From Xanthoparmelia taractica (lineage: Eukaryota > Ascomycota > Lecanoromycetes > Lecanorales > Parmeliaceae): a stretch of 64,000 nucleotides of DNA. The notes under the pieces were generated by a model. The model did not search any database, was not told the DNA's origin, and saw only the letters and a program-made list of their open reading frames with translations. How positions within the stretch are numbered: position 1 is the stretch's first letter; each line of letters starts with the position of its first letter. The DNA lies in NCBI GenBank assembly GCA_033085395.1, contig JANQBS010000052.1:62001-126000 (forward strand), in the 5' to 3' direction. Of the stretch, positions 32,938 to 45,463 are shown in pieces. The position numbers and the translations under genes were made by a program.

Positions 32938-34779
32938 CGAGTTTTTTATGACCGGATATCCATTGTTCTTTGCAGATGCTTTCGAAAAACAAGTACAATT
33001 CATGTTTCAAGAGAGATACCGAACGGTGTTCTGGCGGGCAACAGATCTCTATTCTCTTATGTTTGCAGGCGTTTAGGAGATCCCCCTTAGGTGTTCCGGT
33101 GACGGATTCCGTTCCGTGAACGCGGCCTCAATTGGCTGTTAACACTGCTTAATAGCTTATTTTTCTTTATCTTATGGAGCCCATCCTCAGTGTATCTTCA
33201 GTAGCACGGCTTGATGGGGGGATGGGGGCTCTATCCGTGGGGACGGCGTACAGTATTGGAGCTGGAATCAGGATCTGACAACGGCTCTATCGTGTTGCCT
33301 AGGTGGGATTTGACCGACGAAAAAGGTTTTCAGGATATGACGATCAAGATCATTAGACATGGTCACTTTCTTTGTGCTTTATGGGACGACCGCGGGGGCC
33401 TAAGACCTCCCTACACAGGTGGCTTATAGTACACCAACGACCGCAACTCTGCATCAATAAAACCTTCTCTCATTTGTTTCCCCCAATATCAACTTAATCA
33501 TCGATCGAAAGACGGCCTTCTGTGAAATGCATCATCTGTGCACCTCTGCACTACCATCTTTCATTTGTATCAGTTTCAATATCACTGTCGTATGGAGGAA
33601 GCAGCGAAATTTGGAGTATCTACATGGCGGAATTGAGGCTCAGGGTCAACGAAAGCAAGAAGTCTGAGACCGGCTCATGCAAAAGCACGTCTTTCGCAAG
33701 CTACTCTTCAGGCAACTAGCTAGCTATTTCCAACATGGTAGGAGACGTAGGAGATTATATTTAAGTTGCTCAACAATCGCTGCACGCAGGCTACACAAGT
33801 TGTGATTTTATCGCTCAAGTGAGAAACATGGCGTACTAAGAATGCGCCGATGTCTTGATATATCACGCTTCCACAGGGACAGATGCAGAGAACAACAAGT
33901 TCACTGGGTAGAAGTTGTTCGGTCTGGGGCTTCCATTTCTATTGGTCTATGAAACCATCAGTAAGCATCTGCAAATTCTTCAAATGCAGAGACCGTTCTC
34001 TCATCACCGCCAATATCAACCAAGCCATTTTTCCGGGAGGAGAATTCTGCAGCTTGCGACACCGATTTACTCATCATTATGGGGTATATCATCCAACACG
34101 AGCGAGATACCCTCAGCCCAACAAAACCATTAATTGTCGTCTTCGTCTTCTCTTAGGCCTCCTCCATCACTCTTGCTTCCTCGATATTGGCTCGATCGTC
34201 ATACTGCATTCAACAAGCAAAGTTTCTGCCACAAGGCCAGCTCGGACTGCTTGGGGCCGGAATCTTCGATGCCCTGTAGCGTTATCAGAGATTGTGGTTG
34301 CATTGACGAATAGTCGAACCGGAGCTTCGCTTCCTCTTCCCGAGGGCACTTTGAAGTAAAGTACGCGGCAAACAGTTACCCTTAGTGGCACTCTATACAG
34401 GTCATGTCGCAAGGTGACCAATGTAACTTCGTGCTTGGCTATTCGGATCTAGCCCCTGTGGATCGAGATGTTTGCTGTTGATGTTGCCAAGTTTTGACCT
34501 GGCTGGATCGTGATGCTCAGTAAAATCGAAGAGGTTACTAATTATATGCGGCAGGGCAGGACTCACCTCATTCACTCGCGTCCAAGAACACTGGGAAGAG
34601 GACCTTGTATTGCCGCCTCTTGGTGGAGTAGTCGCTTGTAGCGACATTGAAAGAACTATTAAGGCTATGTCCGCTTTGACAGCACCGCGCTTGTGGTCTC
34701 ATACATCAAACCCAGAACTTTTCATTTCTTCTCGAGGCATGGATTGTTCCAGCTCGTAACGAGTATCAAAAGCCAAGAC
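32938..34779. other. Intergenic, no gene seen
   Basis: This 1.8-kb spacer separates two plus-strand genes. The first 150 bp probably hold the 3' leader of the Edc1-like gene. Frames at about 33211-33429 and 33883-34359 have no domain, no plausible start context and no splice partners. Confidence 0.4.
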
Positions 34780-36119
34780 ATGCTTACTCGCCATGTCCTG
34801 ATGCCCTTTTCATTTTGGGCTTTAGCTATTTCGGCGACGCCATTACAGGGCACAATTGGTCAGACGATAGAAGTGTCTACAGCTCCCAGCCCTGCTAGCC
34901 TGGACCTGATGGTCCCTTCGAATGTATCTATCCAACACCTCAACGCTTTGAACGTAAGCGATTTCAACATTCAATGCAACGGAACGAAATATGGCTTCAA
35001 TCCGTCGCTCGCTGATTGCGAGGATGCTCGAGCATACCTTGCTCCTGACACGGAGCCCATAACCTTCGGAGAAAGACATACAGGATTGCCAGACGACACT
35101 TTCCCTCTGCCGGACCTCATGATGGGAGGTATGTCGGAAGAGGGAGACGAAACTCGAATATGACCACTCTCTAATAGTTTGTGCGTACCAGACAGAGCCG
35201 AATGCTACTTCCAACCCATAATTATTGGAGATGGTGCTACAGGTCGTGCGAGCTTAAATCAAATCCGTGCTGCAGCGTCTGCTCTCTTGTTGAAATGTGG
35301 CTTGAATGATCCCTCACAAGGTGGCATTGCCTCAAATATAGGTAAGACCCGACCAATGTATCCTTCTGCGGAAAATGATATCGTGCGATAGTCATATTTT
35401 GCGTTTGACACTCACTTCACCCAGGTGGTGATAACAATATTGCCGTCGTAATGGGCGTTTTCGAGCCAAAGGTACAATGTCGAGGCAATTTCCAGGGCAT
35501 CCGATCTTGCAAAGATGTCTTGTCGGATATGCCAGCAACGGCGGAGATGGAAGTATTCGGTCCGCACGGTACTCCCTATGTCAACGAGGTTCTTCCTCAG
35601 GAAATCGCCTCGGGTAAGGTGCCAGCCAAATCTCGCCGCACCAGCTCTAGGCTTTAGCTGACGATTAACGAGTAAAGCGGACGACAATTGCGTACTGAAA
35701 TTGTACTCTACCGGCAGGTCTGACGTCGTCGCTTGGTATCAGATTTGGCAGGCTGTGGAAGCGACATTTGGTACGTACAACTCTGAAGTGATCCTCCTTT
35801 TCTGTTATACATATTTGGGTCATAAGGCATCTCTCGGCGGCAAGAGGACCTTTCTACTCCCAGCACTGGTTCTGCAGCCCCTTTTTCTGTCTCGAATAAG
35901 AGATGCTGATTCCGAAAACTGCGAAGCTATCTGCGGTAGATCCCGGCGAGGAGGAAGTTACAGTGGACTTGGTCCGTTCTCTCAAATCACCCCGAGGATT
36001 GGATGAAAATCTGTAGGCTAACGTGTCGTCTAGGCGTGCAGGGCAATGTCTTCCTCACATTAGGGAATAGACGTCCGACTGTCACGACGGGCAATTCTTC
36101 TAATGACGCTACAGCATAG
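34780..36119 (+). CDS. Secreted Cys-containing protein of a fungal family, 303 aa, six exons
   Basis: Likely extracellular protein of unknown function. Exons: 34780-35128, 35192-35341, 35425-35613, 35678-35770, 35927-35971, 36034-36119, with introns 63, 83, 64, 156 and 62 nt; all phases close. A signal peptide covers about the first 20 residues (MPFSFWALAISA core). The mature part has blocks I associate with a widespread Pezizomycotina secreted family: a Cys followed by LADCEDARAYLAPD, TFGERHTGLPDDTFPLPDLMMG, GIASNIGGDNNIAVVMG, a Cys pair around RSCKDVL, VLKLYSTGRSDVVAWYQIW, and a final GLGVQGNVFLTL. Cysteines recur through the chain, consistent with disulphides. Several acceptors were chosen by family agreement rather than strength, notably the ones before exons 2 and 5. 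Function not known; it could be an effector-like or wall-associated protein. Confidence 0.8.
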
Positions 36120-38165
36120 GTTACTCTGAAGCTAGAATACCAGAAGTAGAGAACAGTCGTCGATTCTTACATGCATGCTGCCATGTCCTCTCTTGGACAT
36201 CCTAACCGCCAGGACGCCGCGGCTTGCACAGACGTCCTTTCAGCGAGAGATGGTAGGTTTTGGGATGGAAGTTGAGGTCTCCAAAAGCAGATCCCGATGA
36301 TAGTAACTTTGTACACTGATATCTTTCAAAATCATGTTGCAATTGACAAGAGTTGCTTAAGAGAGTGTTTGGTAAGTTCGCTGACTGCATGCTCAAGGTC
36401 TGAATGTAAAAAAGGAAGGTTAAATCCCTCACACTGTCTGACTGATAGATGCAAGGGCAGCTATCATACTCGGCAAGGTCACACTAACAATATAGAGAGT
36501 GCATAGTCGCGCAACTTGGGCAGTTCTTGACTGTGAGGACATTTTCGATCCATTTCCCTTGTAGACTTTTGTTCCCACTGCACCTCTCGCACAAGAATAT
36601 TTCATTTCGATCTTGTCCGCGGGGCTGCAAGCTAGATAATACAGAAGAAACGTATATCAAGCCTTTGCATAATCCATTAGCAATGTCCCCTATGCGTTTT
36701 GTCACGCAGCAAATTTGACTGCCCTTGACTCGAAAGGTACTTGAAGAGCAACATAAGGTACTCATATGTGGCAAAGCGAAGTCTCTAGACGTGCTAGGAA
36801 AAAGAATACTTCGATACAAGGGCACTCCATTTGGGACGATGATAAGGAAGGAACAGCCGTGGTAGCATATGCATTGGAGGTACACCAAGATGCAAATAAG
36901 ATTCAGGCGGGATTGAATTTGCTGACATGCAACGACACGCAGCAAAGCGGGATGAGATCGCGGGCGCCCGTATGAGCCAGAGTGTCCCACAATGTCATTT
37001 ATCTTTGCTCTAGATACTAAGAGTTGTAGTCGACAGGTTCTCTACCTACCCTCTCTTGGAAAACTTCCGCGTACAGTTAAGCGATCAAGCCAGTAGCTGC
37101 GGTGGCCATTGTCACCCAAATATGTGCGGAAAGAACAAGCTGTCTATCTAGGTTGTTGTTCAGGTACTTGTCAGGGTACTCGTGGGTCGCTCGGAGCTGA
37201 ATGTTAAGACCAGGACGATTGCTAGCGGAGAACCGATGGTGCTTCTGCATAGATGGCTTTTGACGAAGAGCTTGGAGTTGTAGTAGTTGTGATTTTTGCC
37301 TAACCATAAAGCGTTGAAAGATTGGGTGACAACGGTCCCCCAAAAATGGCCAGGTTGACCGCCCACAGCCACATTAACCCCCACCAGCTGAATCGATAAA
37401 GATCTCGGATCCAAAATCGGTCTAATCTGCCGCATTAGGCTTAGCTTTATGTGGCTTAGCGTCATATGAAAACATAAAGGAAAAAAAAAAAAAACACACT
37501 GAATTTAATCACCTGCCCATTTCAAACCTACGAAAACTTCCCATTTCTGCTTGACACCCGACCTTGAAACAACACACACACTCAAACACTAGAGCATTTA
37601 TCGTCTCCTATTACACCTGTCCATCCATCCCTCCTCTCGCTCTGCCTATTCAAACATTTACCATCTCCGACGCCGCTTGAGTTCGGTCGACGCTGTACAG
37701 CAAAATCCCTCATACTGAAAACGAAAGGCTAATATAGTCTTTCGTCGCCACGGTTGTATCTCCAGTCTGGCTTCTTATCGCACCAAGACCATCAAGTTGG
37801 CGGGGCCTCGCTGCAACCATTTCTCCTTCATCCGACCTCTGCTAGGACCAAGGGTTCCAGTCTTCTTGGGAGGCGACCTCAAGCCTCCATAATTGGGGTT
37901 TGGGGAGCCAACACGACAGTACGATAATACAATCACGTAGGAGGAGGAATAATACGAACTTGATCATTCATGCCCTGAGCGGACCTAAAGCTGGCTCAAG
38001 AACAGGGCAGAGCTGAGGGCGCGGTCCTCTACGCTCGGGGGGGACTCGCTACCCCTTCCACACGAGCAAAGCTTGAGTGGCCTTGAACATTCATCCTACA
38101 ACAGCAGCAAACATCACCCTAAGGCCTTCTAATTTCTTTCATCAGTCTATCAACCAGTAGCTACA
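36120..38165. other. Intergenic; long leader of the Mg2+ transporter gene
   Basis: No gene is supported in 36120-37450. From about 37480 (an A-run) to 38165 the sequence becomes pyrimidine-rich with CA/CT repeats, the usual look of a long fungal promoter and 5' leader. It runs straight into the CorA-type gene. Confidence 0.45.
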
Positions 38166-40181
38166 ATGGACTCCCCAGGATCCGAGAGTTCCCAAACGAG
38201 GTTCAGCACTCCCGTCTCTGATCTTGACGATCATCGCCGCCAGCCTTCTACACGTCCACGCGGCGATACCATTGGCAGACCCCAAAGCCCACGCAGTCCT
38301 GTTGAAGGGCGACATGCGTTTCAAAACATTGGCAGTGAAGGCCGCCCAGAGCTCCTTCAGGTCGACGAGCTCCTCAACGCGGGACCCGTATCCAGAGATT
38401 TTGAGCAAGCTATCATCGACGACGACAAGAGTGGTCACGGAGAGCATATCATAGAGCGAAGAGGGTCCTTTAATCCTGCAAGCTCCAGGCGTGGGACCGT
38501 TCGGAGAAACCAGAACCACCCAAACCGGTCAAGGGAATCCTCGACCTCCTCTCGGTCTACGTCGCCAGCGAACTCTGTCCATGCTTTTGCTGACCGGCGT
38601 CGACGCGAAAGAGCACACACAATTGGCAGCAGAGCGCCTTCTGACCTTGAACTTGGCCTTCAGCGCACCGTCTCCAATGGCACCCATCGCCGCAGCCGTC
38701 GACCTACGTTCAATAACGGCAGTGTTCGGAATTTGAGCCTTAAGGATGAGCGCACCTCCGTCCACAACCCAGCCGAAGATGACGTCTGTTTTCCCACGCC
38801 TGATGAGTTTGCAAAAACCTACAACATTGATTTCGAGGAGCTAGACGAATTCGTCGCAGAAACCTTGAAAGCGAAAGCACACAGTGGGCACAGCTTAAGG
38901 CAGAAGCTTAGCTTTAGCTCTCAAGTGAACAAGCCCCAGATCTTCAACAGCCTCGGCTATCCGGATGTCCCTAAGATCATAACCCAGTCAACCAGTTCGT
39001 TCAAGGTCGGCTCAGAAAACGCGGTTGACGACAGCAACACTGCAATCAGTGGCAAGGATGGCGCCGATGAGAAAGATGGAGATCCATTGAGTGCCAACGG
39101 ACCCGGAGAGCGTCGGCACAGCCTAGCGGGACCGACTCGCTATAGCTTCTTCAATTCGGAAATAGAGTCAACAATCCACGCCGCGGATTTTGCAGGCTTG
39201 CTTTCCCCAGGTGATAAGTGCCGCGATCTCTTCGAACTTCCAGACGATGGCGGTGTATGGTGGCTCGACATCCTCAACCCCACTCAAGAAGAGCTTCATG
39301 TGTTCCAACGCGCTTTTGGTATCCATCGCCTGACCACTGAAGACATCATCACCCAAGAAGCCCGTGAGAAGGTTGAGCTGTTTAAGCAGTACTACTTTGT
39401 CTGCTTCCGGTCCTTCTTTCAAATGGACGTTCAAAGTGAAGACTATATGACACCTGTGAATGTTTACATGGTCGTGTTCCGCGAAGGCGTTATCACGATT
39501 ACCTACACGCAATCCCCCCACGCCGCCAACGTCCGCAAGCGCATTGGCAAGCTCCGAGATTACATGGCGCTCACTGCCGACTGGATATGCTACGCTATGA
39601 TCGACAACATCGTCGACACTTTCGGTCCGCCGATCCGCGCTATTGAGCATGAAGCCGATACCATTGAAGACCAGGTCTTCGTCGCCCGCACGGAAGACTT
39701 CACCCCCTTGTTGCGCCAGATTGGCGAGTGCCGCAAGCAAGTCATGTCACTGATGCGTCTGCTAGGTGGGAAAGCGGACGTCATCAAAGGCTTCGCCAAA
39801 CGTTGCAACGAGCAGTACAGCGTTACACCTCGTGGCGACATTGGTCTCTACCTGGGCGACATCCAGGACCACGTTGTCACTATGATGAGCAACTTGGGAC
39901 ACTTTGAGAAGATGCTGTCGCGCAGCCATTCCAATTATCTAGCACAGCTTAGCGTCGGCGCTATCGCCCAAGGCAATCGGGCCAACGAAGTCTTGTCGAA
40001 GATCACGCTGGCGGCCACGATCTTGGTGCCTTTGAATCTTATTTGTGGTCTGTTTGGTATGAACGTGCCGGTGCCGGGGAAAGACAGCGACGGGTTGGGC
40101 TGGTTCTTTGGTATCCTCGGGGTCATTGCGGCTATCGTGCTGCTAAGCTTGGCTGCTGCTAGGAGGTACAGGTTTTTCTGA
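38166..40181 (+). CDS. CorA-type Mg2+ transporter, Mnr2/Alr1 group, 671 aa
   Basis: Magnesium channel of the fungal Alr/Mnr2 branch of the CorA superfamily; Alr1 acts at the plasma membrane and Mnr2 at the vacuole. Single exon. A long Ser/Arg-rich disordered N-terminus of about 200 residues precedes the cytosolic CorA domain (DDGGVWWLDILNPTQEE, HRLTTEDI, REKVELFKQYYFVCFRSF). Then come the long stalk helices and two C-terminal membrane segments. The selectivity signature GMN is at about 631-633 (GLFGMNVPVPG), between TLAATILVPLNLICGLF and LGWFFGILGVIAAIVLLSL. The block GDIGLYLGDIQDHVVTMM is typical of this branch. The very short C-terminal tail favours Mnr2 over Alr1, but I am not sure. Confidence 0.92.
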   Translation: MDSPGSESSQTRFSTPVSDLDDHRRQPSTRPRGDTIGRPQSPRSPVEGRHAFQNIGSEGRPELLQVDELLNAGPVSRDFEQAIIDDDKSGHGEHIIERRGSFNPASSRRGTVRRNQNHPNRSRESSTSSRSTSPANSVHAFADRRRRERAHTIGSRAPSDLELGLQRTVSNGTHRRSRRPTFNNGSVRNLSLKDERTSVHNPAEDDVCFPTPDEFAKTYNIDFEELDEFVAETLKAKAHSGHSLRQKLSFSSQVNKPQIFNSLGYPDVPKIITQSTSSFKVGSENAVDDSNTAISGKDGADEKDGDPLSANGPGERRHSLAGPTRYSFFNSEIESTIHAADFAGLLSPGDKCRDLFELPDDGGVWWLDILNPTQEELHVFQRAFGIHRLTTEDIITQEAREKVELFKQYYFVCFRSFFQMDVQSEDYMTPVNVYMVVFREGVITITYTQSPHAANVRKRIGKLRDYMALTADWICYAMIDNIVDTFGPPIRAIEHEADTIEDQVFVARTEDFTPLLRQIGECRKQVMSLMRLLGGKADVIKGFAKRCNEQYSVTPRGDIGLYLGDIQDHVVTMMSNLGHFEKMLSRSHSNYLAQLSVGAIAQGNRANEVLSKITLAATILVPLNLICGLFGMNVPVPGKDSDGLGWFFGILGVIAAIVLLSLAAARRYRFF

Positions 40182-40909
40182 AATACGTGACGCAGGCAGA
40201 GACGAAGCTTGATCGAGTGGCTTAACCAGGCGGTTCCTGTTTTGACGATCGATAGATGGATGTGGAAGTTGCTTGCATCCATGCATTGGGTTTCTTCATC
40301 AAGGTGGAGGGATACGTATGTATGGCAGTCTGGTCAATAGAGTTAGAAGTGCTAATCAAAGTCCATGCGCACTGTCACTGTCCCTATAGGACATCTTTTG
40401 CCTGCAATGGGACGTCCTTTCTCGGGCATGATCTACTTCATTTTCTGTAACGACTGTAAAGTAAGATAACTAAGGTAGTGTATCTTATCTGCCCCCTGTC
40501 AATTCCGTCCGTCGTGATTCTCTGCGCATCGTATCACCCACCCCCTGGCGACCGCTTTCGGCCGTGTAGCATAGCATAGCATAGCATAGCGAGTGTCCTG
40601 CCCAGTATCTAGGCATTCTGGGTCGATCATCTCAATTCTCGTCTCTCTGTGGCGCCCCCATGTCAAGTCAGCTTCGAGACGGTACTTTGAGAATGAAGTG
40701 GCGATTCACGTACCTCCTAACCTCCGAGTAAACTCTTCCGTTCATCACAAGCGTGCCCGATCCGCCGCGAGCCCACGTGCCTGCACTTGTCCCACCCCAT
40801 ACGCGGCCACCGCAAGACCACCGCCACCGCGGCGAAGACCCGTCAAACGTTCCTCCTCCGAAGGAACATCTGGACCAGCATCCTCGCTCTCTGCGAGGTT
40901 TCTAAACCG
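40182..40909. other. Convergent intergenic region
   Basis: This spacer lies between the 3' ends of the Mg2+ transporter gene (+) and the eRF1 gene (-). A TAGCA tandem (about 4.8 copies) lies at 40567-40590 and an ACTAAGGTAGTGTATC word near 40467. Nothing codes. Confidence 0.5.
40567..40590 (+). repeat. TAGCA pentanucleotide tandem, about 4.8 copies
   Basis: A short perfect pentanucleotide array in the spacer between two convergent genes. It should be a length-variable marker. Confidence 0.85.
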
Positions 40910-42335
40910 TCAATCGTCATAGAATTCGTCCTCGGAATCGACCTCGGCCAACTGCTCGAAATTGAGCTTATACCTCAACATGGCACCGATGCCACCGAAG
41001 CCCTTGACGAACTGGTTGCCCTCGCTCGAACGGTCGGAGACGAATTCGAGGGTCGCGCCAAAGTCCTTGTAGCTTTCGGCGAGCCATTCGAGGAAGGAGC
41101 CTTGGTCGACGAGTTCCATTTCCTGTCCCGTCTCTTTGTCCGTGAACATTTCGCGGTTGGCCTCCTGGCCTTTGTTGGTGTGCAGGATGATTTCGGAGCC
41201 GGTTGAGGATTTCAGGACCCAGCGGGTGATTTCCAGGTTCTCGTAGACGATTAAAGTCTCGCAGGCGCTAGCCTCCATGGCTTTGAGCGTGTCTTCGACG
41301 CCGTAGCATACTTTGCCGCTGTCGAGGCTAATCTCGTCGAAGTATTTCCCAATGAGCTTCTTCTCCTGTATGAATTTGACATTGCTGAGGGTTTCGGCTG
41401 CGAGCTCGATGGCTTGATTGAAGCCGTTTTCGCCGCCGTAGGAGACGTCGACTACTTTGATCACCTTGGATTGCAAGCGGTTGTCGAACATGTCGGATTG
41501 GTTGAGGTCGTTCTTGAAGTCCGCAGACCCTGCGAGGATCAAGCCGGCGACGTTGACTTTGTCCTGGGAGATATAATTTTGCACAGCAAGTTCTGCCACC
41601 TTGCGCACGTAGTTGTGGCGCTTTTCCTCCCTCAAACGGGCGAAACGAAGAGCGGACTGACCACCTCGGCCGTGCTTCTTGGGCAGGTCGACGGAGAATT
41701 TGTGAATCACGTCTCTGGTGTTACCACTGAGCGTACCGAAGAGAGCGCCGTTTCCATCCATGATGATGAAGCCGAATTTCTGGTCGGACTCAAGCAGCTC
41801 GCTTAGGGCTTCGGTGTGAAATTTGTTATCACAAAGGTATAGGGAGGTGTTGATTGGTTTGAAGGGCTCAAAGTCGATATTGATCTTTCGTTCTTTCCCT
41901 TCAGAGGTTATGATTTCACCGCAATAGACGACAAGACCGTTGGGAGGGACCTTGTTGTAGAGCTTAAGGCGCTGTTGCGTGGAGGTGATGGCCGACAGGA
42001 CCGACAGTCGGTTGACTCGTGACTTGATATTGGACGCAGTACCCTGCCAGTTTTGTCAGAGTCTCGTCTGTCGAACAAGTTTCAGAACATACGAATTCTT
42101 CAGCCAACATTCTCGCTGCTCGTGACACCTGGTCCTTCGGCGCTGTCACACCAAGGCTGTCAACGCAGATTCTTGACTAGTCTCGGTAGTAGGATGTTTT
42201 GACGGTATACGCACGGATAATAAGTGATATCATGGAGGTTCCATTGCCTCGTGCTTGTTCCAGGCGTTTGATGAGTTTCTTCACTTTCCATATTTCAATA
42301 TTCTTCTCGGCCTCGTTGGCCTGTGGGGCGCTCAT
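40910..42335 (-). CDS. sup45: Translation termination factor eRF1, 434 aa, three exons
   Basis: Class-1 release factor: reads all three stop codons in the ribosomal A site and triggers peptide release. Minus-strand exons: 42335-42215, 42142-42093, 42043-40910, with introns of 72 and 49 nt in phase. Domain 1 holds the stop-codon signatures TASNIKS (NIKS at 62-65) and YLCDNKF (the YxCxxxF motif). The central domain has the catalytic GGQ at 184-186 in KKHGRGGQSALRF. The C-terminal domain binds eRF3 and ends in an acidic tail (EVDSEDEFYDD). All motifs that define the universal stop-codon code are intact, so standard decoding is expected. Length is within a few residues of human and yeast eRF1. 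Confidence 0.97.
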
Positions 42336-43154
42336 TATGAGCGAAGGTGGAGATTATTGTCGCTCAGGTAGCAGATTCTGTCTGGCTAAAGTATCCTGTC
42401 TCGAATCCCCCGAGTTCTTGTGAGCACTTTGGTATTGTGTTGGTATCCTTGTATTATTGAAACTCCAAAGTGGGATGTCTCAGATTTTGTGACGGGGGAT
42501 GGCGGTCAGGCTTGGCAGGGCTGAAAGCACGGGGCAGTTGTTTTATTCATTTGTCTCTTCTCTTCTCTCTCTCTATTTCCCAATCCATTGCAGAATTGAT
42601 ACACAATCATCACAAGTCTTTTGTTCATATACAGACTATATACAACATGTATCCTTGGGCATAGTATCAGAATCAGATTGATATCAGCTTGATACTGGCC
42701 CCCACGAATAACTCAACGGCGCTGATTGGCCAGGAGGCTTATCGCTCTTTATTGGACCCCTCGGACCCCTCATGCGCATCTCCTAGAGCATCTACCCCCA
42801 TATACTTCTAAATCACTTTTGTTTTTCTATGTACCTTTCTCCTTGCCACCTTCTCTTATATCAACTGTCCTCTCTGGTGTCCCCATGTTTAGACACCCTT
42901 GGCTCTTCTTTCCATCCCCACCTTCTCTTTTTGAGTCTTATGTGTAACCCAACGTTGCATGATCAACTAATCTATATCCTCCTGAGCCAAGACGAACCCT
43001 TCAACCAAGGGCTGCACATCGCTCGGGAAGCTGTCTACTAGTCGCAAAACACTGCTTGACGAGTGTCTTTCAAGAATCGCCATCTGTTTTCATTCTTTTT
43101 CCGACGCCCGAGTGTCTGCCATGAAGATTCCATCATTTCCAAGGTGGTAATGTA
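42336..43154. promoter_or_regulatory. Divergent promoter region, eRF1 / amino-acid transporter
   Basis: This 819-bp spacer lies between divergent starts. It is pyrimidine-rich on the plus strand from about 42530 to 42930, as expected for the leader of the transporter gene. No coding frame is supported. Confidence 0.5.
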
Positions 43155-45463
43155 ATGCCAGGTCCCAAAGCCAAGAATCCCTTCAACTGGGAAGACTATG
43201 AGCGTGGGAGATCGTCGAGTATTGGCTCCGAGGGTTCCCTTGGCAGCCATGTGCAGTTCGACGCTCCCTCGCCTACGTCTCCATCTGGGAGACTAAACAT
43301 CCCCCAAAGGCATGATGGTGACCACGAGTCCGATGGTGCCTATCTGCGGCATCGACGGTACGCCCGTTGTGCTTCACCTCCGAATTGATAGATACCACGG
43401 GATGGCTAACCCTCTCTTCTATCTTTGCAGATCGTCCCTGTCCATGCGAATCAACTCCTTAGCCCAAGTAGGTGGCGTTAACAGCTTGGAAAACTTTGCT
43501 CGTTCGTGGTCTCGCGCTGCAGGCTTCGTTGAAATACCTCCTCGGAGGCCTTCCTTTGTCATAGAACAGCAGCAAAGAGATGATGATTTGGAGAGCCCTC
43601 GAAGATCGGACTTGCAACCCTCGTCTGGAGAGTCAAGATCATTGCTTAGACAGCAGTTGGAACGGGAGGGAACTTCTTCTGAGGCAGTCATTGACCAACC
43701 TACTACCCCACATCAAGACGATGAAGAAGCACCACCACGACGAGAAGCGGCCAAGTTAACGCCAGATGGGACTAGCAACATCCTCGACCGGGCGCCATAT
43801 CTGGCCTCCCCAATCGCTTCCAGCTACGGTGGTGTGTATGGATCGCTGTCCTCACGAGTCAACGAATCATCATTGCGCCACGCTGGGGAGTTATATCACG
43901 ACCAGCAGGTCAAGGGTCGTCAAGAGCCGGACAAGGAACAAGAGCCGCTACTAGTTCAAGTAATTGAACAGAAAGATGGCAAAAGAATCCAGATCGTCAT
44001 TGGCCAGTCGACCCTTCCTCAAACTGTGTTTAACTCCGTCAATGTCTTGATAGGTGTCGGCCTTCTCAGTCTACCACTTGGGCTCAATTACTCTGGTTGG
44101 CTTATAGGGATGATATTCTTAGCGCTCGCTGCAATCACCACGCGATACACCGCTGCAGTTCTTGCAAAATGTCTTGATGTGAACACCTCGCTAATAGGAT
44201 TTGCTGATGTCGCCTACCAGGCTTTTGGTGAGAAAGCTCGGGTGGCTACAGCATTCCTCTTCACAATCGAGCTTCTCGCAGCATGCGTTGCTCTGGCAGT
44301 GCTCTTCGCTGACAGTTTGGATGCCCTGATACCTGGCTGGGGTCGAACCGAGTGGAAGCTCCTCTGTGGGCTTATCCTCATACCTCTAAGTTTTGTTCCA
44401 CTTCGCTACCTTAGCGTAACAAGTGTTCTTGGGATAATTTGCTGCATTGGAAGTATGTCAATGACCGGCTTTAAGATACGAGAAAATGCTGACCATAATG
44501 TAGTCATCATCCTGATATTCGTTGATGGTGCTTTAAAAGCGCACTCACCAGGGTCGCTACGAGACCCTGCTCCGACATCCTTGTTTCCGCAACGGTGGTC
44601 AACATTGCCATTGAGTTTCGGCCTGTTGATGTGTAAGCTACCTCTTGAGTGATGTGTCTTGAGGTTTACTAATGCTCTCAAGCGCCGTGGGGTGGGCATA
44701 GCGTTTTCCCCAACATCTACAGGGATATGCGACATCCATTGAAGTATACAAGAGCCATAAACTACACCTATATATTTACAGTAAGTAGAGAGTCTTGAGC
44801 TTGGTGAATGTCTCTGACCACCGGACAGTATCTTCTCGACGCCCTCATTGCTGTTGCAGGATTTTTGATGTTTGGTCAAAAGGTCCAGGATGAGGTGACG
44901 TCAAATATACTTATGAGCAAAGGATATCCGCATGGGATTTCTGTTTGCATTGTCATTTTCATAGCTATCATTCCTCTGACCAAGATACCCCTGAAGTGAG
45001 CGAACTCCTACTGGGAAAGCTCCATTTCTGTACTTCTGCTGAACACGGCTCTAGTGCCCGTCCCATCTACAACATAATCGAAAAATTGGTCGGCATCGAC
45101 CCCCAAGAATTGCCGCGGGTGACAGGCCTTCTTGGACTCTCGGGCTACACCCGCGGTGCTCTTAAATTCGCCATCCGGATCTTTACTGTCGCCGTCGTTA
45201 TAGTGATTGCTATTCTAGTACCGTCGTTTGACACGATCATGGGTCTCATGGGCTCAGCCATGGCATTTAGCATATGCATTGTTCTACCATTAGCATTTCA
45301 TCTAAAGTTGTTCGGCAAGGAATTGGAGACGAAGGAGAAAATACTCAACTGGTTCTTGATTATCATTTGCTCGGTTATGGCTGTCATTGGGACTGTGTGG
45401 GTGTTCTTGCCAAAGCAAATGAGAGAGCGAATGGATGATTTGCATAGCATTCCTGTTAGCTAA
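43155..45463 (+). CDS. AVT-type vacuolar amino-acid transporter, 675 aa, six exons
   Basis: Member of the AAAP family (yeast Avt1-Avt7), moving amino acids across the vacuolar membrane with protons. Exons: 43155-43357, 43431-44452, 44504-44632, 44683-44780, 44829-44995, 45055-45463; introns 73, 51, 50, 48 and 59 nt, all in phase. A disordered N-terminus of about 260 residues precedes about eleven membrane segments. The first has the signature TVFNSVNVLIGVGLLSLPLG. The phrase SPWGGHSVFPNIYRDMRHP, restored across the third intron, is characteristic of the Avt1-like branch. The conserved KIPLNARPIYN spans the last intron. Avt1 imports neutral amino acids into the vacuole; the substrate here is inferred only. 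Confidence 0.92.

Noticed and set aside
33883..34359. 158-codon plus-strand frame
   Set aside because: No signal, domain or upstream leader; the residue mix looks random and the opposite strand is equally open.
37077..37343. Minus-strand frame ending in a hydrophobic stretch
   Set aside because: Overlaps another open frame, lacks conserved motifs, and no splice sites link it to anything.
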